Assembly (NCBI GenBank): GCA_022376515.1
Contig: WTXI01000112.1
Span: 50,351 to 114,350 of the forward strand
Reading direction: 5' to 3'
From: Lactifluus volemus
Lineage: Eukaryota; Basidiomycota; Agaricomycetes; Russulales; Russulaceae
Length of the DNA: 64,000 bases
Position 1 is the stretch's first letter; each line of letters starts with the position of its first letter. The notes below the pieces were generated by a model, which saw only the letters and a program-made list of their open reading frames with translations, made no database searches and was not told the DNA's origin. Both the position numbers and the translations under genes were made by a program. Below are positions 47,484-58,410 of the stretch, in pieces.

Positions 47484-49627
47484 ATGGCCCCAACAACTCG
47501 TCGTTCTGCAAATCGCTCTGTTGTTGCTAAGCCTCGTTCTGTGACTCGCTCGGCCAACCCTGCTCACAAAAACGCTCAGAGACCTCAGAACGCTGGACAA
47601 AATGTACAGCTCACCTCGGATATAAACCAGCAGAGTTCCACACCTGCATCCACTAACATGACTGCTGGTAAGAAACCTCCCAGTCAACACAGCACGCGTC
47701 CCGATACTGATCTTACCATAGGGTCCAAACGGCGGGCAGAAGAAGGCATCACTACCAGACCATCCACACCTGACCATGACACAACCAGTGGACAGGGTAT
47801 ACCAATTATGCGCCGCAAACTGACTAAACGAGCAAGGATTCGAGGTAAGCCAACATTCACGGAGGATAGATGAAGTGTGACACTTACAACCCCCAAAAGG
47901 ACCCAATGGTGTTCAGCCACCGTCGTTAGAGATGAAATACCACAAGATGTGGTCAACTGCAGTGATTCCAGATGTCGAAGAAGGTGCCGTGGGTCAGAGC
48001 CAAGCGCAGATGGGAGACAGGCAAGCCCTCCCCTTGAGGCGTAGTAAGTTGAAAAAAAAAAGCGTGCACAAACAAGGTGACACTGACGTGTCAAATTCTC
48101 ACAGCTGAAACCTTTGTCTTCGAGGCCTCCGATTGTGACTCCATCGAGGACTTTGGGGTCAATAGCGATGACCATGAGGTGGTAAGCCCTATTGACAGGG
48201 AATCCTCGAGGTTTGCAGAGGCAATTGCACTCGAGGTGAGTGCTGTGGATCCAACTCAAATCACCATGCTCACATGTTTTTAGATTCCTTCATTTCGAGA
48301 AGCTGAACATGCACAGGAAGCTGACACTTTTGTGGAGCCTGTAAGTACTCTTTAACGGATTTGATAAACACTAACTTGTTTTGTTTGCCAGGACGTTGTT
48401 GTCCCTGATGCGGCTTTGACCCCCTTCGATGACGCATCCACCGCTGACGCCATCCCACCGCCTCTCCCTTCTCCTTCCAGTCACGCTTCCGAGTCTGGCA
48501 CTTTTTTGACACAAGGGGAGAGCCAACCGGTGTCTGTGTGGCCAGTGCAGTGGCCAAGGGAAACTGACCTCGTACTGAATGCGGACCAAAAGGCTAAGCG
48601 ACTTACTCACCAAAATGTGCTTGTTCGTAGTGTCATAACGGAGTCATTCCATATCCTGCTTGGTGACTTGTTATTCGAAAATGCATATCCTGATGCGCTT
48701 GAGGTGATTGGGTTTGTACAGAATGCTCTGTTCACGGCAGCAGAACGCATTCCAGCTGCCAAGGAGGTTCATCGCCGGCTCGTCCTTGATCTTGAATACT
48801 TATCCAAGGTCATTCCGCTGGTGCGTCATCGTTTTATCTTCTGCGATTGGAGTCTAACATAATGTACTAGCCCCGCGCGCGCATCAGCTTGCTTCGCAGG
48901 GAGGTCAAGGTCCAATGTGACAAGGCCGTGGAGGCCTACTTTACATCTGGCATGACGGTGGAGGAGGTCGCAATTGCAGCTCAGCAACAGCTCCTTGACT
49001 ATGCCTACATCTATCCACAAGTAAGCATCCATCATTTATGGCTATATGAACTATACACTAAGTTCTACCACCAGGGTAATAGAGGGGCCGTAATGCGGAC
49101 GCGTCCCTACCACAACCCACTTATTATCAGAGTGATTCGTGACATGTATTTTGTGGGAGGTCGAGGCTCCTTTTCCACCACCCTCTCTTCCCGGTTTGCC
49201 ACGTTTGAGGATTCCGATGGTTCGATTCACCTTGAAGTTCCGAAGCCGATGGTCGCCCTTGTGGCAACAGCGGTAAGTGTTGTATTGATGTAAGTATCCA
49301 ACACTTCTAATGGGCTATGTTTACTGCAGTATTATGCCGCGTTGGCCGATTGGCGTAGCGGCAGCTCAAAGCCTTGCGAGTTTACGGCCAACGCCTATCA
49401 CGATGTCTACCTCGGTCATATCAGCACTTTGCAGCACATAGAGAACACACGCAGTCAAGGCTTTCATAGGATGATGGCAGATATATACGAGCGTGCCAGG
49501 TATGTTGGTCATTTTTGATCTTGGTCATCTCGTACATCTGACATGGTCCAACAGTGGTGTAGTGAACACTGGCATGGAGCCAGCCCTCAACGTTGCAAAT
49601 GTTGATCTTGAAGAAATGGATGGGTAA
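47484..49627 (+). CDS. DUF6532-like protein, second gene of the Plavaka element
   Basis: Nine exons: 47484-47844, 47900-48043, 48105-48235, 48284-48340, 48392-48820, 48871-49020, 49075-49272, 49330-49499, 49555-49627; 570 aa, all junctions in phase. The N-terminal 120 residues are basic and Ser/Thr/Pro-rich (APTTRRSANRSVV) and end in a likely nuclear signal (MRRKLTKRARIRG). An acidic, disordered-looking middle (to about residue 300) precedes the DUF6532 domain (about 300-555): VLVRSVITESFHILLGD, RREVKVQCDKAVEAYF, HNPLIIRVIRDMYFVGG, VPKPMVALVATAYYAALADW and the end MMADIYERASGVV. The domain is of unknown function and is multicopy in mushroom genomes. Position within the element suggests a DNA-binding or regulatory partner of the transposase, which is inference. 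Confidence 0.85.
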
Positions 49628-49996
49628 AGGCCCCCTGATCAAAGATTGTGAGTGTACCTCGTACTGTAACAACTGAGCGCTGAGCATCAAGTATCCAGAT
49701 ATACCCAAGTATACCCAAGAAACAGTTTCGGACAGGACGCTTACATATTACGTCAGTCGGTAGCGTAATAAATCATATGGACTCTCTTTGCCAGTTTTTA
49801 GTCGCTCGTTTTTGATAATTTAATAAAAGTTTAGTAATAATTGGAAACCAGATCGAAAAATTAGCGTGACTTTAGTGTGAATAAGTATCAATTATTGCTA
49901 AGGGTTGAGCTACGAATTAGCAAAATTAACAAAATTAACCCGATTAATGCTAATTAGCGATAATCGCTAGAGGGGGATAGTTAAAACTGCTAATGG

Positions 49997-50056
49997 GCGC
50001 TTACCACGTAATTAGACTTAATTATGTCAAATTAGCGAGTGAGGGTTTTCCTGATG
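49997..50056 (-). repeat. Plavaka right terminal inverted repeat
   Basis: Reads inward from 50056 as CATCAGGAAAACCCTCA, then GCTAAT, and CGTGGTAAGCGC ending at 49997. The middle of the 60 bp is not conserved between ends, so the two conserved blocks are probably separate protein-binding sites. Confidence 0.9.
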
Positions 50057-50859
50057 ACTCCCTGTCTGCCCTGCCAAAGCTCGAATGCCTCATAATCGCT
50101 TTCGAAACTTCGACACCTCACCTCGAACGAAGAAACCGAGCCCCACCACTACAGACCCGGTTTGTTCTCCCCGCTCTCACTTCCATTGCATTTTACGGTG
50201 TGAGTGAGTACTTGGAAGTCCTCGCGGACCGATTTGATGCTCCATTACTCGATGAATTCCAGATAAAATTCTTCCACCATGATAATCATCGTGTCTTTGA
50301 CATCCCGCAGACCGTTCGGCTCCTTTCTCACATAGATTCATTCAAGGCATCCAGTCTAACCTTGAACTTCCACCCGTCGGACCAGGTTCATATACATTTC
50401 CCTTCAAATACAACGCATCATTTCGGGGGTCCGATACAATCGTGGGATATCGTGTGGTGCCATACGTTCGATCAGAAAGTCATTTCTGTAACGCAGATAT
50501 GCAGCCAGATTCTGCCCTTCCGCTCCAGCGTGAAGACACTCAGCATCAAGTGCGACAACAGCCACTGGCACTCCTTCGACCTCCAAATTGATCCCACGCT
50601 ATGGCTCCAACTTTTCCACTCATTCCCCTCTGTCCAGATTCTTCAAATACCTGTCGCGCTAGAGCCATTCATCGTACCTGTGTTAGAAGGGTCCGCGAAA
50701 GAATCACCGACACCCCCTGAAGCATTCCCCTCGCTGCACACCCTTTCCATTTTGGAGAGGAAGTCAGGTGAAACTGTGCAACAACCCAATCCATCATCAT
50801 CCGTTGCAACCCTCCAGCGCTCTGGTCGTACTGTAGCTGTCTCTCGCACGTTCTATTGA
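50057..50859 (+). pseudogene. F-box-like family copy 10, 3' half
   Basis: Resumes at SLSALPKLECL and runs open to the TGA at 50857-50859 through EYLEVLADRFDAPLLDEF, FDIPQTVRLL, ICSQILPFRSSVKTL and WLQLFHSFPSVQIL, ending GRTVAVSRTFY. It has no F-box or start of its own. The two halves have no other visible damage, so the split looks recent. Confidence 0.88.
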
Positions 50860-52010
50860 GAACGTCATCATGATTAAGGTACACAGCACCTGATCTTCTT
50901 AATCGCGTATGCTTCTTTCCACCCACTCCCTTTCCTCCTTCCACTATACTAGCATGCTCTGGATCTTCCTATGTTCCACTTTATCGTGGATACTTCAGTA
51001 TGCGTCCTTTCTCCTTTGTGTCAGTGAAAGCCTCGTACCCTGCTTCGTTTCTGGTCCCCTCGACTATAGCATTATGCTTTCATTTGTACTGAATGGGCTA
51101 CTACTATCTACATCAACCACCGTAGCTAGCCGTGTCATCTAAAATTGTGAGGTTAGGGGAAGGGGCTTGCCTGTCCGCGCCTCCTCCTCAAGCCTTACAC
51201 GCCTCCCCAGCTATCAGCACCACTCCCTCCGCGTGCCATGCATTCTGCCAGTGCATGTGGTTAATACACAGTTGGAGTTGAACAACATACCGGCCGTAGC
51301 GGCACTGCTATAGCTCCTAAAGTCTGGCAGGAGACTGGCGAGGTGGTGACATGGCTGGTAACAGTGATGATGATGACGGTGGTGGTGTTGGACCAGGAAC
51401 AGCTGGTCATAGGTATGAGCAGCTGAAGTGTTGCGGTGGCGGTTGACGTGGTGAGGCGGCCCTCCATCTCTTGCTGAAGAAAGGGTACCTGGTCATTGGA
51501 GTTTTTCTTCCCCAGCGCTGTAGGCCTCTAGCTGCCGCAACAGCATATTCCGTTGATAGATTGCGGTCGCACAAGTTGCACCGGGCATGTGAAAAGGTCG
51601 GTGTACCTCGTTAGCGATGCAGTGACGAGTGAGAGCGGTGCAGTCGGCTAGGCATGGTTTCCAGCGGTGCGTGGGAACGCAAGTTCGTGGGAATGCAAAC
51701 ATATCCAAATGCCCTCCAGGTCATCAGAGTGTGTTTCTCCCCCGGGGGCTGTAGGCCTGTAGCCAGTGCCGCAGCATGTTTTTTCTTAGAAAGCTTGCGT
51801 ATCACATCAGAGTGGTCACAGAAGCCGCAAATGTATGGGGGAGGGAAAGGTCCAAGGAAAGGTCGTTTATTTTCCTTGCCTCGTCAGACAGTGAGGGAGA
51901 TTAGTGTGGGAATTCCCACGCCCGCTCACGTGACCATCCGACTCGCCCGATGGTTGGGTACTGTACCTGCAAGGCTCTCTCGCAAAAGTATCCTCCAGTT
52001 AACCTCTTAG
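50860..52010. other. Intergenic with a block repeated near 53.8 kb
   Basis: After the 3' flank, 51165-51480 (CCTCCTCCTCAAGC, CACTCCCTCCGC, AACATACCGGCC) recurs at about 53800-54060, including a GATGATG/GGTGGTGG-rich stretch present only here. The promoter side of copy 11 follows. No gene recognised on either strand. Confidence 0.55.
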
Positions 52011-53553
52011 ATGCAAACGGATGGCCTTTCCCCAAACAACAAAGATGTTGTTGCACGTCAACTGAAAAAATTGCTAATTCAACACCAACCAAGTAAGACT
52101 CGTCCGGAACAAACATATTAATTACTGAGTTGTGTTGTATGGTGTAGGCCAGGTGTTCCAAAGAGTAACAATTCAATCTCTCCCAGACAATGTCCTCCTA
52201 GAGATATTTGACCTTTTCATCAACAAAGACTTATTCAAAGAATCTCCATGGAATTGGGAGAAGCTAGTGCATGTATGCCGAAGATGGCGATACATCATTT
52301 TTGAATCGCCAATCCGTCTCAATCTGCAGCTTTTTTGCATGAATGGTTCATCCGTGAGGGAGTCGTTGGATATCTGGCCACCATTTCCTCTCATTATCCA
52401 ACCCTGCTATTTCTTATGTGACCCCGAAGAGTCGATGGACGTTCTCATTGCCGCATTGGAGCGTCGTGATCGCATACGCGAGATTCAAGTTGAGATCGCC
52501 GATCCACCGGATGATCCATGTGAACAAATTATCACGGCAATGGGGGAACCATTTCCAGCCTTGAGATCTCTTTCATTCAAGTCAGTTCGTAAGAGGGTTC
52601 ACCTAGATACGCTCTTGAATGGATCAGCCCCGTGTCTACAACATCTCGCTCTTGGGGCAATCTCATTTCCGTCATTGCCACAACTCCTCTCCTCTACAAG
52701 CGACCTCACATCTCTACATCTTTTCAATATACATAATGGGTACATCCCACCCGAGACAATGGCCACATCGTTGTCTGCGCTGCCAAAGCTCAAATCCCTG
52801 ATCATCGAATTTGATTTCGATTCCGCGACACCTCCTCACCCTGAACAAAGAAACCGAGCCCCATCACCACTGACCCGGTTCGTTCTCCCCGCTCTCACTT
52901 CCGTTCAATTTTGCGGTGTGAGCGAGTACTTGGAGGTCCTCGCCGCCCGATTCGATGCCCCACTACTCGATGAATTCTTGATAACATTCCTCCATCAGCC
53001 TGTCTTTGACATCCCGCAAACCGTTCGGTTCTTCAGTCACCTGGACTCATTCAATCTATCCAGCCAAACCTTGACATTCAACCTGTGTGGCTGGTCCCAA
53101 ATATCTCTTCGCCCAAATACAACGCATCGTTTCACGAATCCTCCGATTCTCTCGTGGCATATCACAATCATGTGCATATACTCGGATCATCAAGTCGATT
53201 CTGTAACGCAGATATGCAGCCAGATCCTGCCCTTCCGCTCCAGCGTAACGTCAATCACCATTAAGTACCACAGCATCCGCGACCTCGATCCCACTCTATG
53301 GCTCCAACTTTTCCACTCATTTCCCTCTGTCCAGAGTCTTCAAATACCTGTCGAGCTCCAGCCATTCATCACATCTGTGTTAGAAGGGCCCACGGAAGAA
53401 TCACTGGCAGCTGCTGAAGTATTCCCCTTGCTACACAGCCTTTCGATTGTGGGGCTTAAGCCAGGCGAATCTGTGCAACAACTCACTCAATCATCATTCC
53501 GTCAGCGCTCTGGTCGTACTGTAGCTGTCTCTCGCACACGTTATGATGATTAA
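52011..53553 (+). CDS. F-box-like/LRR protein, copy 11
   Basis: Exons 52011-52092 and 52148-53553, 495 aa. Exon 1 MQTDGLSPNNKDVVAR, with Thr in place of the third-position Met of other + copies. F-box core LPDNVLLEIFDLFINKDLF: the FYQ of copies 2-4 is lost. KLVHVCRRWRYIIFESP follows. The leucine-rich half has AISFPSLPQLLSSTSDL, ETMATSLSALPKLKSL, FCGVSEYLEVLAARFDAPLLDEF and ICSQILPFRSSVTSI. It shares the VFQRVTI start and the GRTVAVSR end with copies 10 and 12, making these three a subgroup. It is the only intact member of that subgroup here. Confidence 0.85.
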
Positions 53554-54469
53554 GGTCCACCGCACCTGCTCTTCTTGACCGCGTGTGCTTCTTTACACCC
53601 ATTCCCTTTCCTCCTCTTTATCGTGGATGCCTCTGCGTCGTTTCTCTTTTGTGACAGTGATAGCCTCGTGCCCTGCTTCGTTTCTGGTCCCCTTGACTAT
53701 ATCAATTACGTTTGCATTTGAACTGAATGTGCTACTACTATTCACATCAACCACCATAGCTAGCCGTGTCATCTAGAATTGTGAGGGGAAGGTGCTGGCC
53801 TGTCCGTACCTCCTCCTCAAGCTCTGCACGCTTCCCCAGTTATCACCACCACTCCCTCCGCTTGTAAGTTGTGCCATTTCTGCCAGTGCCTGTGGTGAAT
53901 ACACAATTGGGAGTTGAACAGCATACCGTACCGGCTGTCGCCGCACTGCTATATCTTCTTAAGTCTGGGATTTGCAGCATGAGCAGCTGAGGTGTTGTGA
54001 TGGCGGTTGACATGGTGCACCTGGTCATCGAAGTGTTTCTTCCCCAGCGCCTACGGCCTCTAGCTGCTGCTGAAGCACATTTTGATAAATTGTGGTCTCA
54101 CAAGTTGCACGGGGAGGGGAAGGCCGATTTATTATTTTCAGAGCCTCGTCAGGGGATGCGGTGAGACCGGTCGGCTGAGCCATGACCTGCAGCGGTGCGT
54201 GGAAACGGAAACACGTCCAAACGCCGTCATTATGGCCACCAGGGTATGCTTAGCTGGTCACAGAAATTGTAAATGCATGGGGGAGGAAAAGGTCATCTAT
54301 TTTCCTTGCTTCGTCAGGCAAGTGAGAGAGACTCAGCGGAGACGGCCCTACAGTGCAGGGTGGGAATTCCCACGTGACTTGTCGTCCATCTATCAGTTCA
54401 CGTGATCACACTCGAATTCCGACCACAGGTAATTAGGGGTAGTACCCTCCACTCCAGTTAACCCCTTCG
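53554..54469. other. Intergenic, second copy of the 51.2-kb block
   Basis: Tandem equivalent of 50860-52010, about 230 bp shorter. No gene. Confidence 0.55.
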
Positions 54470-56047
54470 ATGCAAATGGATTGCGTTTCCATAGGCTCAA
54501 ACAGAAAAAATATCGTTGCGTGTCAACAGAAGGAATTGCTGATTCAACCAGAACCAAGTAAGACTCATCAGGAACAACCATATCGAGTACTGACTCCGAG
54601 TTGTGTTGTATGGTGTAGGCCAGGTGTTCCAAAGAGTAACAATTGGATCTTTCCCAGACAATGTCCTTCTAGAGATATTTTGGTTTTATCTCAACAAAGA
54701 CTTCATCAAGGAAGATCCATCGAGTTGGGAGAAGCTAGTGCACGTATGTCGAAGATGGCGATACGTCATTTTTGATTCACCAATCCGTCTCAATCTGCGG
54801 CTTCTTTGCAGGGAGAAAACACCTGTGAAGAAATTATTGGATATCTGGCCACCGCTTCCTCTCGTTATCGAATTCAGCTACTCATATTTGAGATGGAAGA
54901 ACCCAAAGGCTACATCGACTCGACGGACAACCTTTTTGCCGCATTGGAGCGTCGTGATCGCATACGCGAGATTCAACTTTGTCTCGGCAAACCCCTGGAT
55001 CATCTATGTGAACAAATTATTACGGCAATGAAGGAACCGTTTCCAGCATTGAAATCTTTGTTATTTGAGATAAGTGATTTTGATGTTGATGAGATTCACG
55101 TAGATACGCTCTTGAATGGATCCGCCCCGTGTCTACAAGATCTCACTCTTTGGGCGATCTCGTTTACATCATTGCCACAACTCCTCTTGTCTACAAGCGA
55201 CCTCACATCTCTTCGTCTTCTCAGTGTAGATTCTGAGTACGTCGCACCCGAGACAATTGCCACATCCCTGTGTGCGCTTCCAAAGCTTGAATCCCTTACT
55301 TTCTTATTCTCGAAATCTTACCCCCTGCTCGAACGAAGAAACCAAGCCCCACCACCACTGACCCGGTTCGTTCTCCCAGCTCTCACTTCCATTGAATTTC
55401 AGGGTGAGAGCGAGTACTTGGAAGTCCTCGCGGGCCGATTCGATGCCCCACTACTCGATGAATTCCAGATAGCATTCTTCCGTCAGCCTGTCTTTGACAT
55501 CCCGCAAACCGTTCGGTTCTTCAGTCGCCTGGACTCATTCAGCCCATCCAGTCTAACTTTGATATTCCGCATGTGGGAATGCGCCTATGTCTCTTTTCCA
55601 TCAAATACAATGCATCGCTTCGTATGGCCTTCGAATCGCTGGTGGAAAATCAGGTGCAAAAAGGTCGATTTGCAAGTCATTTATGTAACACAGATATGCA
55701 GCCAGATTCTGCCCTTTCGCTCCAGCGTGACGTCACTCACCATTGACACCGTCGACATCATCGACGATCCCATGCAATGGCTCCAACTTTTCCACTCATT
55801 TCCCTCTGTTCAGATTCTTCAAATACATCTCGCGCTCCAGCCATTCGTCACATCTGTGTTAGAAGGGCCCATGGAAGAATCACCGGCAGCTGGTGAAGTA
55901 TTCCCCTCGCTACACAGCCTTTCCATTGTTGTGTGGATCAGGCCAGACGAATCTGTGCAACAGCCCATTCAATCGTCAATCCGTCGGCGCTCTGGTCGCA
56001 CTGTAGCTGTGTCTCGCATATTCTATCGAGAACGTCAACATGATTAA
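54470..56047 (+). pseudogene. F-box-like family copy 12, single frameshift
   Basis: Exon 1 54470-54557 (MQMDCVSIGSNRKN) and exon 2 from 54619 give an intact F-box (FPDNVLLEIFWFYLNKD, KLVHVCRRWRYVIFDSP) and LLDIWPPLPLVIEF; the frame then changes between about 54880 and 54915, after which the second frame runs open from DNLFAALERRDRIREI to the stop at 56045-56047 with all family blocks. One base gained or lost would explain it. It could be a sequencing error, but the next residues are also divergent. Without repair it makes a 170-aa F-box-only product. Confidence 0.82.
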
Positions 56048-56324
56048 GGCCCACCGCACCTGCTCTTTTTGACGGCGTGTGCTTCTTTCCACCCGTGTCA
56101 GTGATAGCCTCGTGCCCTGCTTCGTTTCTGGTCCCTTTGACTATAACATTACATTTGCATTTGTGCTGAATGCGCTACTACTATCTACATCAACCACCGT
56201 AGCTACAAACTTGAAATGAATGTGGCAGAAGTCAAGTAGATGCGTGCAGGGCGAACTCGCATCCAAGTCAGCCAGACCGCCAAGAACCCCAGAAAAAGAA
56301 TGAGATACAAACGGAGATACACTG

Positions 56325-57260
56325 TCAGAAATACTCCCGTACCTGTCCGGCTGACCATGTCACACCCGCATCGACCACCCGCATTTCGACTTGGTCAAAG
56401 ACAGCAACAGTGCGGACAATGTCGAATCCAAGGCTCACAAAGAGCGCGACGCTGTGCGTGTTGGTCGTCCCAATTCGCGCCACGAATGACTCTTTTGGCA
56501 CACCCAGCTTGTCGCACGCATAACCTAGCAGCAACGCTAGTGCAGCATGCCCGCGTCTTTGGCCACGGTATGCGGGCTCTACAGGTGCAAATGACATGGC
56601 ATCCCGTTTTTAAAACGGGTAAAAGGCCACGAACCAGCTATCATCACCTCGCACTCGACTTCAAATTCGGGATCCTCACGTTGGTTCTTGAAGAAGAGAT
56701 TCACATCACCGATCATAGGGAGTGCTCTGATATCGTCATCGGTGAGCTCGAGACCAGCGGGTGAGGAGGGCTCTAGCGGACGTGCAAGGACAATGAATGT
56801 AAGTTCTGTCAAAAACAAAAAAGATGAGGTAGCTGTATAGGAGTTGGTGAAAAGTTTGCTACACACTGTCCTCGTCTTCCTGCCAACTCCCTATTCATGT
56901 TCCATATTTAGTCGGCGTTTCGGTGGAATGGGAGGTCCGAATCACCAGAGGGGGGAGGTTAAAGGCAGAGGACTCACGTTGCATCGCATACTCCTCCTCT
57001 AGTGTCAACTCCTCGCTCGCAGTGAGCTCGCGTAGTTCCGCGCTCTGCATCCATGCGTGATATGTCTGCGGTCATGTTGAGTGCCGTAGGTGCAAAGCGA
57101 ATCATTCCAGGCCAAGAAAATGCCGTTGACCGACCTCGACATGTTCTGTTCTAGGGGACGACAGGTACTAGTATTGGCAACGAAAAGGACTGGATACATA
57201 CCGATAGGGAACTAGAACGACGGTATCTCCGACGATTGCCGTATGCACGTTGACTTTCAT
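56325..57260 (-). CDS. NAT9-like GNAT N-acetyltransferase
   Basis: Exons 57260-57202, 57150-57135, 57065-56978, 56890-56867, 56805-56635, 56578-56325; 203 aa, close to the usual NAT9 length. Sequence signs: NVHTAIVGDTVVLVPYR, EHVETYHAWMQSAELRELT, EEEYAMQRSWQEDEDKLTF, the MIGDVNLFF block, the acetyl-CoA loop YRGQRRGHAALALLL and FVARIGTTNTHSVALF. Exons 2 and 4 are only 16 and 24 nt. The fifth donor is GTTCGT. The end (residues WSAGQ then VREYF) reads through a possible donor at 56342, so the C-terminus is uncertain. NAT9 proteins acetylate protein amino groups; the substrate is not predictable here. This is the intact source of the three pseudogenes in the left arm. Confidence 0.85.
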
Positions 57261-58410
57261 CGCGATGCTCGGGTGGAGGTGGAAGTTGCGTTGTCGCCTT
57301 TCCGGGCCGAGTCGCCCAAAGTAACGGCCCAAGCCTGGACGCAGTGCTAAGTCCATACTGTATGGTCAATATGGTCATTTGCACAAATGATCGGAAAAAG
57401 GAAGGGACAGCCTGAGGTGGCACACGGCGAATAATCTCGCTTGCCGTCGTAGTTAGCCAGCGGAGAGATTCAGATCAATGATACGTTTTCACAAACTCCC
57501 TACGTAAAATAAGCGTTCTATTACTGTAATATCTCTAATCCCTCGATAACTTGAATGGTACTCAAACCTTGTAATACAATTGAGAGTTCCATCGAACAGG
57601 AAACCACATCGGGGTATCATCGATGCATCATCCTCAGGCTCGTTTCAGGGCCTCATGTTTTTCTTGTTGTGGATGGACATCCAATTGAGAGACACAGCTG
57701 CGCAGCTAGTAGCGACGAGGAACGCGATGGCGATCTGCCGCAGATCCATACACTTCGCAACTCAATGTAGGTATAACATTTACGGGGGGGTGCGCAAAAG
57801 AGGGATCAGATACCCTTGGAGATCTGGCGAAAAAGTACAGTCGCCATAAGTCGGCTAGGTTAAAGATCTGGGATACATATATGTTGGATAGCGGTCGCGG
57901 CATTGCGGGCTCATGCAATCACAACGAAAAACAAGTAGCAAGTGTGGCTAGGGGTCTAAGGCAACGGGTTGGAGTCGACAGTTTTGACTATGGCGGCAAA
58001 GATTCAGTGTCTATCTTATCGACGAGGGCTACTTTTACTTCTAAGCTGTGGCAGGATCAAAGTCGGAAATGAGTCGGTGAGAGACCCAACCAAACGTCAG
58101 AAGGCGCAGCATCGATACCAAACCAAGGTGGCGGGAGGAGGTACGTAATAGTATCCCACGATACCATTACCGTTCTTGTCCGCGGTTTCGCTTGACCCGT
58201 CATTCACCATTCGCGACAACGACGACGACGGCAGAGACCGTAAATACACAATCGACGCGTCTAACACAGCAAGATTCGAAATTATATCAATATCGTGACT
58301 TTGTGACCTGTAGTACGTCCAACAGGGCTATTTCGTGGCGGTGGCACCCTCATCCAATTCGCTATCAGAATCGGATTAGTGCCCGTCTCCCGCACTGTCG
58401 ACCTGGAGAG
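57261..58410. other. Divergent intergenic region between NAT9-like gene and dynein tail gene
   Basis: 1.15 kb with no gene. An upstream open frame in phase with the dynein start (from about 58192) has no conserved sequence and is taken as leader. Confidence 0.5.

Larger units (their letters stand above)
43835..50056. mobile_element. Plavaka DNA transposon (CACTA-like), 6.2 kb, apparently complete
   Basis: Imperfect inverted ends of about 60 bp (separate entries) enclose a five-exon transposase on the - strand and a nine-exon DUF6532-like gene on the + strand, with a shared promoter region of about 260 bp. Both ends carry many short GCTAA/TTAGC motifs within some 250 bp, as expected of transposase-binding subterminal repeats in CACTA-like elements. 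It interrupts F-box copy 10 at the ETMATS/LSALPKL junction. A clean target duplication is not visible: the flanks read CACGTC on the left and ACTCCC on the right. Both genes are free of stops, so it may be autonomous. Confidence 0.93.

Noticed and set aside
49215..49235. B-box-like GGTTCGATTC
   Set aside because: Lies in an exon of the DUF6532-like gene, with no A box or cloverleaf around it.
54470..54775. 101-codon frame starting MQMDCV
   Set aside because: Reads through the first intron of F-box copy 12; only its first 29 codons are real.
54806..56047. 413-aa frame as an independent gene
   Set aside because: Its first 40 residues are out of frame with the F-box family; it is the second part of the frameshifted copy 12.
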